DNA of 64,000 bases from the NCBI GenBank assembly GCA_016285075.1, contig JAEEQB010000013.1, positions 1 to 64,000 on the forward strand, written 5' to 3'. This DNA comes from Prevotella sp. (GTDB lineage: Bacteria; Bacteroidota; Bacteroidia; Bacteroidales; Bacteroidaceae). Below the pieces are notes generated by a model that saw only the letters and a list, made by a program, of their open reading frames with translations, had not been told where the DNA came from and made no database searches. The translations under genes and the position numbers were made by a program. This document shows positions 56,998 to 64,000 of the stretch, in pieces (position 1 is the first letter of the stretch; every line of letters starts with the position of its first letter).

Positions 56998-59691
56998 TCA
57001 GAAGGTCATACGGATCATGAGGCGCACACCTTGCTTGGTGGCGGTGGGCAGGTGGTTGTAACTCAAGCGGCGTATATACTCCACATGGACTATCTTGAAG
57101 ATGTTATGGATACCGGCTGACACCTCCCAATAGGGCTTGTCTGGATCCATGATGAACGAGGTGTCGGGGAAGTACATCAGCAAGGGACTGCCCTCGTTCT
57201 GACGGAGCGTGGGATTGTTCTTGTTGCTGAGCTCGCCCCAGAGACACTTCACGCTGAGCCACTCCCTCCACTTGAGCTTCTTCAACAGGGGGATGCGGTT
57301 GAAGATCTTGCCGTTCATGTCCCAGTTGATCATCGCTGAGGCATAGCGGTCGTTCAGGAACTCCATATTGTTGACAAGCGTAAAGGTGTAGTCCTGCATG
57401 ATATAAGAGAGATTGGTCTCAGGCATGATGAGCAGGGGGAAAGGCACCTTCTCCCACTGTATGCCACCCTTGAGCATACAGTCGACCTTTCCCCAGGAGT
57501 TGAGCCAGAAACGCTTGTAGGCACTGACCTCGGTGAAGTTGTAGCTGTAGTCGCTGCCCAGAAGGCCCTTCACGCCCAACGTGTGGGCAATAGTGAATAC
57601 TGGTGAATCGAGGTTGACGGGCAAACGACGCTGCTTGGTGTTGATAAATGTCTCACCAGGGGCGAAGCGCAACTCGGCGCGCACCTCGGTGGTGCGGATC
57701 TTCTGGGAAGGCCCCCCCCAGTCGGCCATGGTTGTACCTATCATTGGTAGCATCTCTGTCCTGGGAACCGGGTTACTCCAGTTCGTCCAACGACCAGGAT
57801 CAGAACTCTTGGACAAAGGTATGAAGTACATATTGCCCACAGCTTCGTTCTCCTCACGCTTCAAGGCTACAGTGGTACGGAAACCCCAGTCCTCCTCGCG
57901 TTCGAAGGTGAGCGACTGGCGGTTGTAGAACATCATCTTCTCTACCTTCGACCACTTGAACGCCGTAAAGACGTTATCCTTGTCGGTATGCATGAACTTG
58001 TCGCTGGGCGACATTACGTCATAGGTGGACGACAGCGTCAACGTACGCTTGGGAAATTCACGGGGCAGATACTCCTTCTTGTTGAACGACCAGATGAGAT
58101 CGCCACGGTAGTAGGTCTTCTTTGAACCGATGCCACGTGCCACATAGCCGCTGAAGAAGAAGTTGGAATCGAGGTTGGCAGTGGACTGTGCGGAAAGGCG
58201 CAGGCGCATACCATCGATGAAGTTGCTGGTGACGGTGGTGTTCACGGGACCAAAGTCAATCTTCGAGGGCACATCCTTATTGAGCGATGTCTCTACAAAG
58301 TTCTCAATAAACGCCTTGCCCACCCAGAGGATGTACTTGAAACCCTTGATCTGTTCCAGACCATGGATGAACTGATCCATGGAGCTCTCGCTCTTGGTGA
58401 GCTCTACTTGGCGGTACTGGTTCCAGAAATCATCACCTCGCATCATCGCATTGACATCCTTCACCTCCTTCTTCTTACCCTTGAACAACTGCGGAGGCAG
58501 TTCGTCGAAGGCGTAGTCGGTCATGCGGGTGTTACGGATGACAGCAAACTTATGGAGGAAGTTGGCAGCCACAAGCTCGGTGAACATATCATCGATGGAG
58601 AGCACCCATGTGGAGTCGGGCAGCTGCGTGAACTCCTGGACAATCTTCATGTTCTCCACCCAGTTCACATCGCTCTGCTTGGGAATGGTCAGCTCGCAAC
58701 GCTTCACCTGATAGGAGCTGTCGGCCAGGATGTAGATAGTGCCCCGGAAGCCGAAGTCCTGCTGGTTGTTGGGCAGGAACGACAGCTGGAAGCACTTGTC
58801 GTGATCCACATAGAGGGTATCCTCGATGTAATAGCGATAGAAGGCGATGGCATCCTTGCCGATAGGCGAAGTGAAAGGATGCCTCAGCATGCGGATCTGA
58901 TCATCGTAGATGTTGACATCGGTAAAAATATCCTTCATGAAGGTGTTCACGATGTCACCGGTCTGCACCAGGTCGTTGATGCCTGTGGAGTTCATTCCTT
59001 TGATGATGACCTTCTCGTCGTGAGGATTCTTACGGTAGATTTTCTGCGAGACGGTCTCATCGACAGAGAGGGGAAGGATGAGCTTGTTGTTGTAGGAACA
59101 GCGTTCTACCTGATCAAGAATCCACTGGCGCTTCTTGATCTTAGGATTGTCCAACTGCTTCTGCGTGATCTCATTGAGGGCGAGGGTCAGCTTCTGGTAT
59201 TTGTTGTACTGATAGTAGTCACGGTTGTCCAGGTCTGTACGTTTCTTGGCTGCAATGACCTTCCTCATCAGTTCCACTGCAGGATTGTTCTTGCGGCTGT
59301 AACGGCTGCGCTTGGACTTGACAGTGACCTCCTTCAGCGTCTTCGTATCGGTCTTCAGCTGAATATCGAGTTCCGACGGGCTGTTCTTGTCGATGACCAG
59401 TGTCTGAGACTGATAACCCACCGCACTGAACGTAATGGACCATCCGTTGTGACGGGCGATGCTGTAATGTCCTCTCAGATTGGAGGCCACCGCCACACCA
59501 TGACCTTTATAGATCACACTGGCATAGGGTACTGCCTCTCCCGTCAGTGCATCGGTAATGTTACCGGAAAGGGTCTGCGCCCCTACGGGGCTAAATGATA
59601 AATGAAAAATGATAAATGATAAACACACCAACAGCCATTGACGGTGTCCTACCCAGCAAAAACTGCAAGGCACAACCCTCTTTGTTGGCAT
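56998..59691 (-). CDS. DUF5686 outer-membrane protein with N-terminal CarboxypepD_reg-like domain
   Basis: 897 residues from MPTKRVVPCSFCWVG; another in-frame start at 59745 is possible. A leader core (LLVCLSFIIFHLSFSPVGAQ) ends before TLSGNITDALTGEAVPYASVIYKGHGVAVASNLRGHYSI, the carboxypeptidase-regulatory-like domain found before TonB-linked and DUF5686 proteins. A helical stretch NPAVELMRKVIAAKKRTD and the long beta-rich remainder ending GVRLMIRMTF are typical of DUF5686, a predicted outer-membrane barrel. The hydrophobic core and cleavage region of the leader are encoded by the intergenic TATCATT/hairpin repeat, showing recruitment of a repeat into the gene. Confidence 0.85.
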   Translation of the reverse strand: MPTKRVVPCSFCWVGHRQWLLVCLSFIIFHLSFSPVGAQTLSGNITDALTGEAVPYASVIYKGHGVAVASNLRGHYSIARHNGWSITFSAVGYQSQTLVIDKNSPSELDIQLKTDTKTLKEVTVKSKRSRYSRKNNPAVELMRKVIAAKKRTDLDNRDYYQYNKYQKLTLALNEITQKQLDNPKIKKRQWILDQVERCSYNNKLILPLSVDETVSQKIYRKNPHDEKVIIKGMNSTGINDLVQTGDIVNTFMKDIFTDVNIYDDQIRMLRHPFTSPIGKDAIAFYRYYIEDTLYVDHDKCFQLSFLPNNQQDFGFRGTIYILADSSYQVKRCELTIPKQSDVNWVENMKIVQEFTQLPDSTWVLSIDDMFTELVAANFLHKFAVIRNTRMTDYAFDELPPQLFKGKKKEVKDVNAMMRGDDFWNQYRQVELTKSESSMDQFIHGLEQIKGFKYILWVGKAFIENFVETSLNKDVPSKIDFGPVNTTVTSNFIDGMRLRLSAQSTANLDSNFFFSGYVARGIGSKKTYYRGDLIWSFNKKEYLPREFPKRTLTLSSTYDVMSPSDKFMHTDKDNVFTAFKWSKVEKMMFYNRQSLTFEREEDWGFRTTVALKREENEAVGNMYFIPLSKSSDPGRWTNWSNPVPRTEMLPMIGTTMADWGGPSQKIRTTEVRAELRFAPGETFINTKQRRLPVNLDSPVFTIAHTLGVKGLLGSDYSYNFTEVSAYKRFWLNSWGKVDCMLKGGIQWEKVPFPLLIMPETNLSYIMQDYTFTLVNNMEFLNDRYASAMINWDMNGKIFNRIPLLKKLKWREWLSVKCLWGELSNKNNPTLRQNEGSPLLMYFPDTSFIMDPDKPYWEVSAGIHNIFKIVHVEYIRRLSYNHLPTATKQGVRLMIRMTF
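59588..59624 (-). repeat. TATCATT/hairpin repeat inside a signal-peptide coding region
   Basis: On the minus strand TTTATCATT-type units lead into ATTTAGCCCCGTAGGGGC. This is the same plan as the intergenic copies (T-A-rich run, ATTTAG, GC hairpin). It encodes LSFIIFHLSFSPVGAQ of the DUF5686 leader. Confidence 0.75.
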
Positions 59692-59734
59692 AACACAAGC
59701 TAGCTTGCATCTGCGCTCGCTGCTCCAAAACTTA

Positions 59735-59870
59735 TCATTTATCATTTATCATTTATCATTTAGACCGAAGGTCGCATCAATCATTTTTCATTTGTCATTT
59801 ATCATTTAGACCGAAGGTCGCATCAATCATTTTTCATTTGTCATTTATCATTTAGACCGAAGGTCGCATT
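59735..59870 (+). repeat. Tandem 46-bp repeat downstream of inositol-phosphate synthase
   Basis: Units start at 59762, 59808 and 59854 (partial). Each has AGACCGAAGGTCGCAT (hairpin GACC-GAA-GGTC) followed by TCATTTTTCATTTG and TATCATTT. The last copy ends at the stop codon of the synthase gene. Confidence 0.88.
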
Positions 59871-61176
59871 AGTCTATCTCCTCGTCAGCCTCGTAGCCAC
59901 CCATCTCGCGGATAGCGTTCTTCAGCATGGTGTACTGCTGATAGAGATGGTTCACGGCTTCCTCGCCCTGGGTGTAGTCGTGCATGGGTGACTTCAGGAA
60001 GAAACTGAGGAAACGCTGTGTACCGAAACGGCCTGCACGGGCTGCCAGATCGCTGAGCAGACAGAGGTCTAAGCAGACGGGAGCAGCGAGGATGGAGTCA
60101 CGGCAAAGGAAGTTGATCTTGATCTGCATGGGGTAGCCCATCCATCCGAAGATGTCAATGTTATCCCACGACTCTTTGTTGTCATTGCGCGGTGGATAGT
60201 AATTGATACGCACCTTGTGGTAGTAGTCACCATAGAGGTCGGGCTGATTGTCACCCTTAAGGATGGTCTCCAAGGTTGACAGCTTCGACACTTCCTTCGT
60301 ACGGAAGTTCTCAGGCACGTCAAGCACCAGACCGTCACGGTTACCCAGGATATTGGTTGAGAACCATCCGTCGAGACCCAGGCAGCGGGTTCCGATAATC
60401 GGGGCAAAGCCGCTCTTCACCAGTGTCTGACCGGTCTTGAAGTCCTTGCCGCAGATGGGCATGTGGGTCTTCTCGGCCAACTCCCACATGGCGGGGATAT
60501 CGACCGTAGTGTTGGGAGCACCCATGATGAAGGGAGCACCCTCGACAAGGGCTGCGTATGCATAGCACATGGACGGAGCAACGTTCTCACGGTCGTCGGC
60601 CTTCATGGCAGCCTCCAGGTCACTGAGCTTATAGTGTACCTGCTCGTTGATGGGCACGTAGATCTCGGTAGAGGCTGCCCATAGCACCACAATACGGGCA
60701 CAGCCGTTCTGGGCCTTGAACTGACGGATGTCCTCGCGCACCTGCTCCATCATGTCCCAGCGGTCCTTGCACTGCTTCACATTGTCACCATCGAGGCGCT
60801 TGGCAAAGTTCTTGTCAAACGCTGCCTTCATGGGCACGATCTTCTCCAGCTCATCGCGGACGGGCTCGATGTCCTTCTGCTTCAACACCTCCGCATACAC
60901 TGCACTCTGGTAGGCGTTCTGGGGATATACATCCCAGCAACCGAACACGATATCGTCGAGCTTGGCCAAGGGCACGATGTCGCCATAATGCAGATACTGC
61001 TTGTCAGCGCCACGGCCTACACGCATCTTGTCCATCTGCGTCATTGAACCGACTGGCTTACCCAGTCCCTTGCGAGTCATCAACACACCCGTCATGAAAG
61101 TTGTGGCAACGGCTCCGTTGCCTACTACCATAATACCCAGCTTTCCTTCTGCTGGCTTAACGTTTGCTTTTGCCAT
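59869..61176 (-). CDS. Myo-inositol-1-phosphate synthase
   Basis: 435 residues. LGIMVVGNGAVATTFMTGVL is the NAD-binding loop. VVLWAASTEIYVPINEQVHY, PSMCYAYAALVEGAPFIMGAPNTT, CGKDFKTGQTLVKSGFAPI and GWFSTNILGNRDGLVLD are INO1/MIPS motifs including the active-site lysines. It makes L-myo-inositol-1-phosphate from glucose-6-phosphate. It ends an operon with a HAD phosphatase, a CDP-alcohol phosphatidyltransferase, an ATP-grasp protein and a nucleotidyltransferase, matching the inositol-lipid clusters described in Bacteroides. Confidence 0.95.
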   Translation of the reverse strand: MAKANVKPAEGKLGIMVVGNGAVATTFMTGVLMTRKGLGKPVGSMTQMDKMRVGRGADKQYLHYGDIVPLAKLDDIVFGCWDVYPQNAYQSAVYAEVLKQKDIEPVRDELEKIVPMKAAFDKNFAKRLDGDNVKQCKDRWDMMEQVREDIRQFKAQNGCARIVVLWAASTEIYVPINEQVHYKLSDLEAAMKADDRENVAPSMCYAYAALVEGAPFIMGAPNTTVDIPAMWELAEKTHMPICGKDFKTGQTLVKSGFAPIIGTRCLGLDGWFSTNILGNRDGLVLDVPENFRTKEVSKLSTLETILKGDNQPDLYGDYYHKVRINYYPPRNDNKESWDNIDIFGWMGYPMQIKINFLCRDSILAAPVCLDLCLLSDLAARAGRFGTQRFLSFFLKSPMHDYTQGEEAVNHLYQQYTMLKNAIREMGGYEADEEID

Positions 61177-61200
61177 AGTTTTCTCTTTTTTATTGTAAGT

Positions 61201-61893
61201 TTATATTAATTCATTCAAATCGTCAATCACACGGCCTGCCTGCGTCTCATCCACAGGGTCGTCCGTCCACTGCTCGCCACGTATCCACACCGTCTGGCAG
61301 CCAGCCTTGCGGGCGGGGATGATGTCCTTATCGATGGAGTCGCCCACCACCGTCACCTCCTCAGGCCTCAGCCCCAAGGCTTCCACGCCAAGGGTGAATA
61401 TCTGAGGATTGGGCTTGCGAACACCTACCACTGCAGACTCCACCACGTGGCTGAAGATGCCATCTAAACGGAACTCGCGGAGCACAGTCTCTATGTTGCC
61501 GTAGAAGTTGCTCACCAGGACGAGCGGGCAGCATTCTTTCAGCTGAAGCAGCACCTCGCGGCTGTGGGCGGTGTGTGCCTGCGTCAGAGCATAGAGGTCA
61601 TCAAGCATCGGGAACTGCCAACTGTTGATATAGCCTTGCTTTATGACTCCCTTCGTTGCCATAGACGTCAGCTCCAACTGTATTTTCATAGACAGGAGCT
61701 GCTTGAACGTCGTATCGGGTTTGACGATAGACATTCTGGCAAGTAAACGTTCCACAAAGATGTATGCCTCACGGAACTGGGCTTCAGTCACAGGCACCCC
61801 CACACGCTGGTAAGCATGCCAGAGCATCTTGCCCCAGTGACAGCCTCCCGTATCGAGCGTGCCTCCATAATCAAAGATATATCCTTTCGTCAT
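61201..61893 (-). CDS. HAD-family phosphatase of the inositol-lipid operon
   Basis: 230 residues from MTKGYIFDYGGTLDTGG. FDYGGTLD is HAD motif I with Asp to Tyr-Gly spacing as in some phosphatases (nucleophile D in FDYGG). LVLVSNFYG is motif II, GVRKPNPQIF motif III and VTVVGDSIDKDIIPARKAGC motif IV. In Bacteroides inositol-lipid clusters a phosphatase converts phosphatidylinositol-phosphate to phosphatidylinositol; this gene occupies that role by context. It overlaps the phosphatidyltransferase gene by four bases and precedes the synthase by 24. Confidence 0.83.
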   Translation of the reverse strand: MTKGYIFDYGGTLDTGGCHWGKMLWHAYQRVGVPVTEAQFREAYIFVERLLARMSIVKPDTTFKQLLSMKIQLELTSMATKGVIKQGYINSWQFPMLDDLYALTQAHTAHSREVLLQLKECCPLVLVSNFYGNIETVLREFRLDGIFSHVVESAVVGVRKPNPQIFTLGVEALGLRPEEVTVVGDSIDKDIIPARKAGCQTVWIRGEQWTDDPVDETQAGRVIDDLNELI

Positions 61894-62864
61894 ACACTCA
61901 TTTCCTTGCACATCTTCTCGTGCGTTCTCTTCATATAATAATAGATGGCGACAAGCACCGTGATCTCAAATATCGGATAGATATAGGGCACATTGACGAG
62001 ACAGGCAATGAACATCACCGTGGCTCGTGTGTTGTGTGTCAGGATGTTCGTGTACTTCATCAGTGGCAGGCTCTGGCGACGGAAGGACTCACGGAAATCC
62101 ACAGGCATGTCTGCAGCATTCGGCCACTTGGCCTTCACCTTCCGGAAGAACTTCTGGAACTCGGGGGTGGTCTGCTCCTGCTTACGACACCACCCTAAAT
62201 AGAAAAAGTGAAATGCATGCTCCCAAAAGTACGGCTTGTCTGCAATCTCGAAGGGACCGACCTTGTGCTTGGGAATACTGTCGAGCAACCGCTCCTCCTG
62301 CTCTGAACTGTTCAACTCGCTGCCTTCCTCACCCTTCAGGAAATAGAGGTGTATCTGGCGGTAGTAGTCGGCCAGCTGACACTGATGGGCATGCCAAAAG
62401 AAACCGGCATAGCTACAGAGCAGGAACCCCCAGATGCTCCAGTTCACCGATGTAAAAGGTATGGGGTCGTTCCATATTCTAAGTGCGATGGCTAAATAGC
62501 AGAAGAAAAACCACACGTCGCTGGCCAGTCCGTCAAGCATCCGGCCAATGGCGGTCTTATGATTGGTAAGCCGTGCCATCTGTCCGTCGGTAGAGTCGCA
62601 GAAATTGGCCAGCATCAGCAGAACCACACCGCCTACGTTCCACCATAGTTCCGTGTGGTAGAAGCACCAGCCAGCACCCACACCGAGGAACATGGAGAGG
62701 ATGGTGACGAAGTTGGGCGTCACACCGATTTTTATCCACATCAGCGCAAACACCAGACCAATGGGGCGTGTGAAGTACACGTCCAACCACTCCTCTGTGT
62801 CATTCGACTTGAACGAAGCCTGTAGTAGTTCCTTAAAACTTTTTTCCTTGTTATTGATTTTCAA
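61890..62864 (-). CDS. CDP-alcohol phosphatidyltransferase (likely inositol-lipid synthase)
   Basis: 324 residues starting at a TTG (62864); a stop lies just upstream and no earlier ATG exists. DSTDGQMARL and, further on, GRMLDGLASD make up the CDP-alcohol phosphatidyltransferase motif DxxDGxxAR-x8-GxxxDxxxD. About six membrane helices (VFALMWIKIGVTPNFVTILSMFLG, VGGVVLLMLANFC, VWFFFCYLAIAL) surround it. With inositol-phosphate synthase next door it most likely joins CDP-diacylglycerol and inositol-phosphate. The region HVHLYFLKGEEGSEL between helices is a long soluble loop. Start codon uncertain. Confidence 0.85.
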   Translation of the reverse strand: MKINNKEKSFKELLQASFKSNDTEEWLDVYFTRPIGLVFALMWIKIGVTPNFVTILSMFLGVGAGWCFYHTELWWNVGGVVLLMLANFCDSTDGQMARLTNHKTAIGRMLDGLASDVWFFFCYLAIALRIWNDPIPFTSVNWSIWGFLLCSYAGFFWHAHQCQLADYYRQIHLYFLKGEEGSELNSSEQEERLLDSIPKHKVGPFEIADKPYFWEHAFHFFYLGWCRKQEQTTPEFQKFFRKVKAKWPNAADMPVDFRESFRRQSLPLMKYTNILTHNTRATVMFIACLVNVPYIYPIFEITVLVAIYYYMKRTHEKMCKEMSV

Positions 62865-62881
62865 ATCTCAATTCTCAATTA

Positions 62882-63712
62882 TCAATTATCCATCAGCCCG
62901 GCTATCGCTCGCGAAGCCTCTTCACGACAGCGCGAGAAACTGGGCCAGTCGTTGAAATCGATGATGCACCATGTCCCGTCTTCACGGACAATGCAGTCAC
63001 CTCCGTATATACTCACACCCACCACAGCAGCCAGCCGGTCGGAAGCCTGCTGCAGGGCCTTGTCATCAAAGGGGTAGTGCCTCGCTGCGCCATTGCGACT
63101 CTCATCGCCAAACTTCGTCTGGCCATCGTCCGTGGGATAGTAGTAACGGAAGAACCCCGTGCCGAGTACCCCGTAGAACTTCACCACGTCGCCTTCGACG
63201 TGCGCACTAACCGTATAGTCTTCTATTCCGCGTGAACGGAAAGCATGGATCTTCTCTTTCAGTTCTTCCTCATCCGTGGCATACGTCACATCGCCCTTTT
63301 CCTGGGCAGCTGCGTCACCACGTTTTAACCAGTAGCCTTTGTCGCCTTTCCTGGGCGGTGCAGGGATGTGTGCTTCGAGCATCAGTCTTTCCATCACACT
63401 GCGGGCACAACGCTCCACACCCTCGGGCGTATTGATGACCTTGGCATCCAACTCCTTCAGCCTTGCAAGCGTCTCTGGCAGACGACCCATGCTGAGGACG
63501 ACCTGATAGGGTATTTCCGCTGGCACGTTCACTTGTAAACGTTGTGAGGTGAGTGGTGAATGGTGAGAGACGAACTCCTCTTCATTGATCACCTCCACGT
63601 CATATCCTCTATCCTCCAAGAGCCGAACTACGGACATCATAATCGCCCTGTCTTTCTCCACCGAGTTGGGCGAAAACTGCTCTGCCCTAAGTATTGCCAG
63701 CACTTTTTCCAT
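62882..63712 (-). CDS. ATP-grasp protein of the inositol-lipid operon
   Basis: 276 residues. RKGDKGYWLKRGD (ATP lysine), DYTVSAHVEGDVVKFYGVLG and GGDCIVREDGTWCIIDFNDWPSFS (metal-binding strands) are an ATP-grasp fold near the inositol-polyphosphate-kinase/RimK group. NTPEGVERCARSVMERLMLE precedes them. Its substrate is unknown; a step modifying inositol or an amino-acid ligation is possible. Residues 48-56 (VSHHSPLTS) are encoded by a simple repeat (GTGAGTGGTGAATGG on the plus strand) and look like an insertion. It follows the nucleotidyltransferase after a TATCATT-type repeat and ends 17 bases before the phosphatidyltransferase. Confidence 0.78.
   Translation of the reverse strand: MEKVLAILRAEQFSPNSVEKDRAIMMSVVRLLEDRGYDVEVINEEEFVSHHSPLTSQRLQVNVPAEIPYQVVLSMGRLPETLARLKELDAKVINTPEGVERCARSVMERLMLEAHIPAPPRKGDKGYWLKRGDAAAQEKGDVTYATDEEELKEKIHAFRSRGIEDYTVSAHVEGDVVKFYGVLGTGFFRYYYPTDDGQTKFGDESRNGAARHYPFDDKALQQASDRLAAVVGVSIYGGDCIVREDGTWCIIDFNDWPSFSRCREEASRAIAGLMDN
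63545..63569. repeat. GTGAATGGT simple repeat inside the ATP-grasp coding region
   Basis: The plus strand has GAGGTGAGTGGTGAATGG followed by TGAGAG. In frame it encodes SHHSPLTS in a loop of the ATP-grasp protein. It resembles intergenic repeats of Prevotella-type genomes. Confidence 0.55.
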
Positions 63713-63713
63713 T

Positions 63714-63795
63714 TGTCATTTAGGCCGAAGCCAGCAATGGCGTAGCCCATTATCATTTATCATTTATCATTTGTCATTTAGGCCGCAGGCCGCAA
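63714..63795. repeat. TATCATT/hairpin repeats between nucleotidyltransferase and ATP-grasp genes
   Basis: TTTGTCATTTAGGCCGAAGCC occurs first and TTTGTCATTTAGGCCGCAGG second, with TATCATTTATCATTT between. On the minus strand the second hairpin encodes the last residues AACGLNDK and the TGA stop of the nucleotidyltransferase. Confidence 0.8.
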
Positions 63796-64000
63796 GAAAC
63801 TCTTCCGCTTTCTGAATGTCGGAGGCATGGTCTATGTCAAGCACCTTCGAGAAGGGATAAGCCTTCAGACGCAGCCCATCGGCAATGAGTGCCCGCTGGA
63901 AGTTGCGCATCCTGCTCTCGCCCCGCTCTATACACTGGCGCAAGGTCTGCAGTGAACGCGGTGTCAGTCCGTAGATGCCACCGCTGATGTAGTGCGGATG
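63767..64000 (-). CDS. Nucleotidyltransferase C-terminus (continues beyond window)
   Basis: The last 77 codons are present. HPHYISGGIYGL, RGESRMRNFQRALI and FSKVLDIDHASDIQKAEEFL match the C-terminal part of sugar-phosphate nucleotidyltransferases of inositol-lipid clusters. In Bacteroides a similar NTP transferase lies with the phosphatidyltransferase and synthase and may make CDP-inositol or a related intermediate; this is from memory. The final GLNDK residues are supplied by a repeat element. The catalytic N-terminus lies outside. Confidence 0.65.
   Translation of the reverse strand, partial: HPHYISGGIYGLTPRSLQTLRQCIERGESRMRNFQRALIADGLRLKAYPFSKVLDIDHASDIQKAEEFLAACGLNDK

Noticed and set aside
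58363..59598. A 411-codon plus-strand frame opposite the DUF5686 gene
   Set aside because: Antisense shadow with His- and Val-rich low-information sequence.
1..64000. tRNA and rRNA genes
   Set aside because: No cloverleaf-like or rRNA-like sequence was noticed in the intergenic regions; a covariance-model scan would settle it.

Overview
The window reads as the chromosome of a Bacteroidales bacterium, most likely of the Prevotella group. Promoters fit the Bacteroidetes pattern TTTG-N19-21-TAnnTTTG. The genes include PorX, bifunctional Fkp, BT4734-like primase, DUF5675, DUF5686, PL11 lyases and secreted proteins with a short C-terminal type IX secretion (T9SS) sorting tail. No rRNA, tRNA or CRISPR array was seen.

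1-9,640 is a plastic, partly degraded accessory region. It holds an HU-like gene (cut by the window edge), a 700-bp intergenic block with tandem GTAACWWT octamers around a perfect 30-bp AT palindrome, a Phd/RelE-type toxin-antitoxin pair, a truncated C5 cytosine methyltransferase, stand-alone 'polyvalent protein' domains (an LPD28-like protein and a kinase), an unrecognised three-gene operon whose last two proteins share a CQVFNG motif, a helically phased TACTTGT array, a small basic protein, a VirE_N/primase-helicase-like protein and DUF5675. The octamer repeat recurs at the stop codon of the primase gene.

9,640-24,750 is mostly core. It runs porX-tsaE, typA (two long GGGGACAGG hairpins flank this stretch), then a tight six-gene minus-strand operon: YfhO-like membrane protein, Asp/Glu-racemase-fold protein, MFS transporter, beta-keto-acid cleavage enzyme, four-carbon acid-sugar kinase, Fkp. 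Divergent from it is the mtnN-luxS pair of the activated methyl cycle.

24,750-35,700 is plus strand and envelope-directed. It has a secreted protein coupled to a TPR/HTH membrane regulator, a glycosyltransferase with a near-identical promoter/operator, and an apparent operon of a legumain-like (C13) protease, a secreted protein and an ECF sigma factor fused through a membrane helix to an outer-membrane barrel. A tandem double serpin follows.

35,700-45,450 is minus strand: a truncated TPR regulator, acyl-CoA ligase, XRE-cupin regulator, a four-helix-bundle (IVP-type) gene inside an inverted-repeat element, MetY, Hsp20 with a sigma-54-like promoter, and Mfd. 45,594-49,890 carries a Dna2-like nuclease-helicase and a polyprenol-phosphate mannosyltransferase. 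49,933-56,224 holds two rhamnogalacturonan lyases, one extended with beta-strand repeats. 56,600-64,000 holds a broken TPR-regulator gene, DUF5686 and an inositol-lipid operon (nucleotidyltransferase, ATP-grasp, CDP-alcohol phosphatidyltransferase, HAD phosphatase, inositol-phosphate synthase). Several repeat families sit on gene ends here, and some encode signal-peptide or C-terminal residues.

The strongest leads for undescribed biology are the CQVFNG operon, the sigma-factor/barrel fusion, the twin-site operator shared by two promoters, the IVP-bearing inverted-repeat element, the racemase/BKACE/kinase/Fkp operon and the coding repeats.
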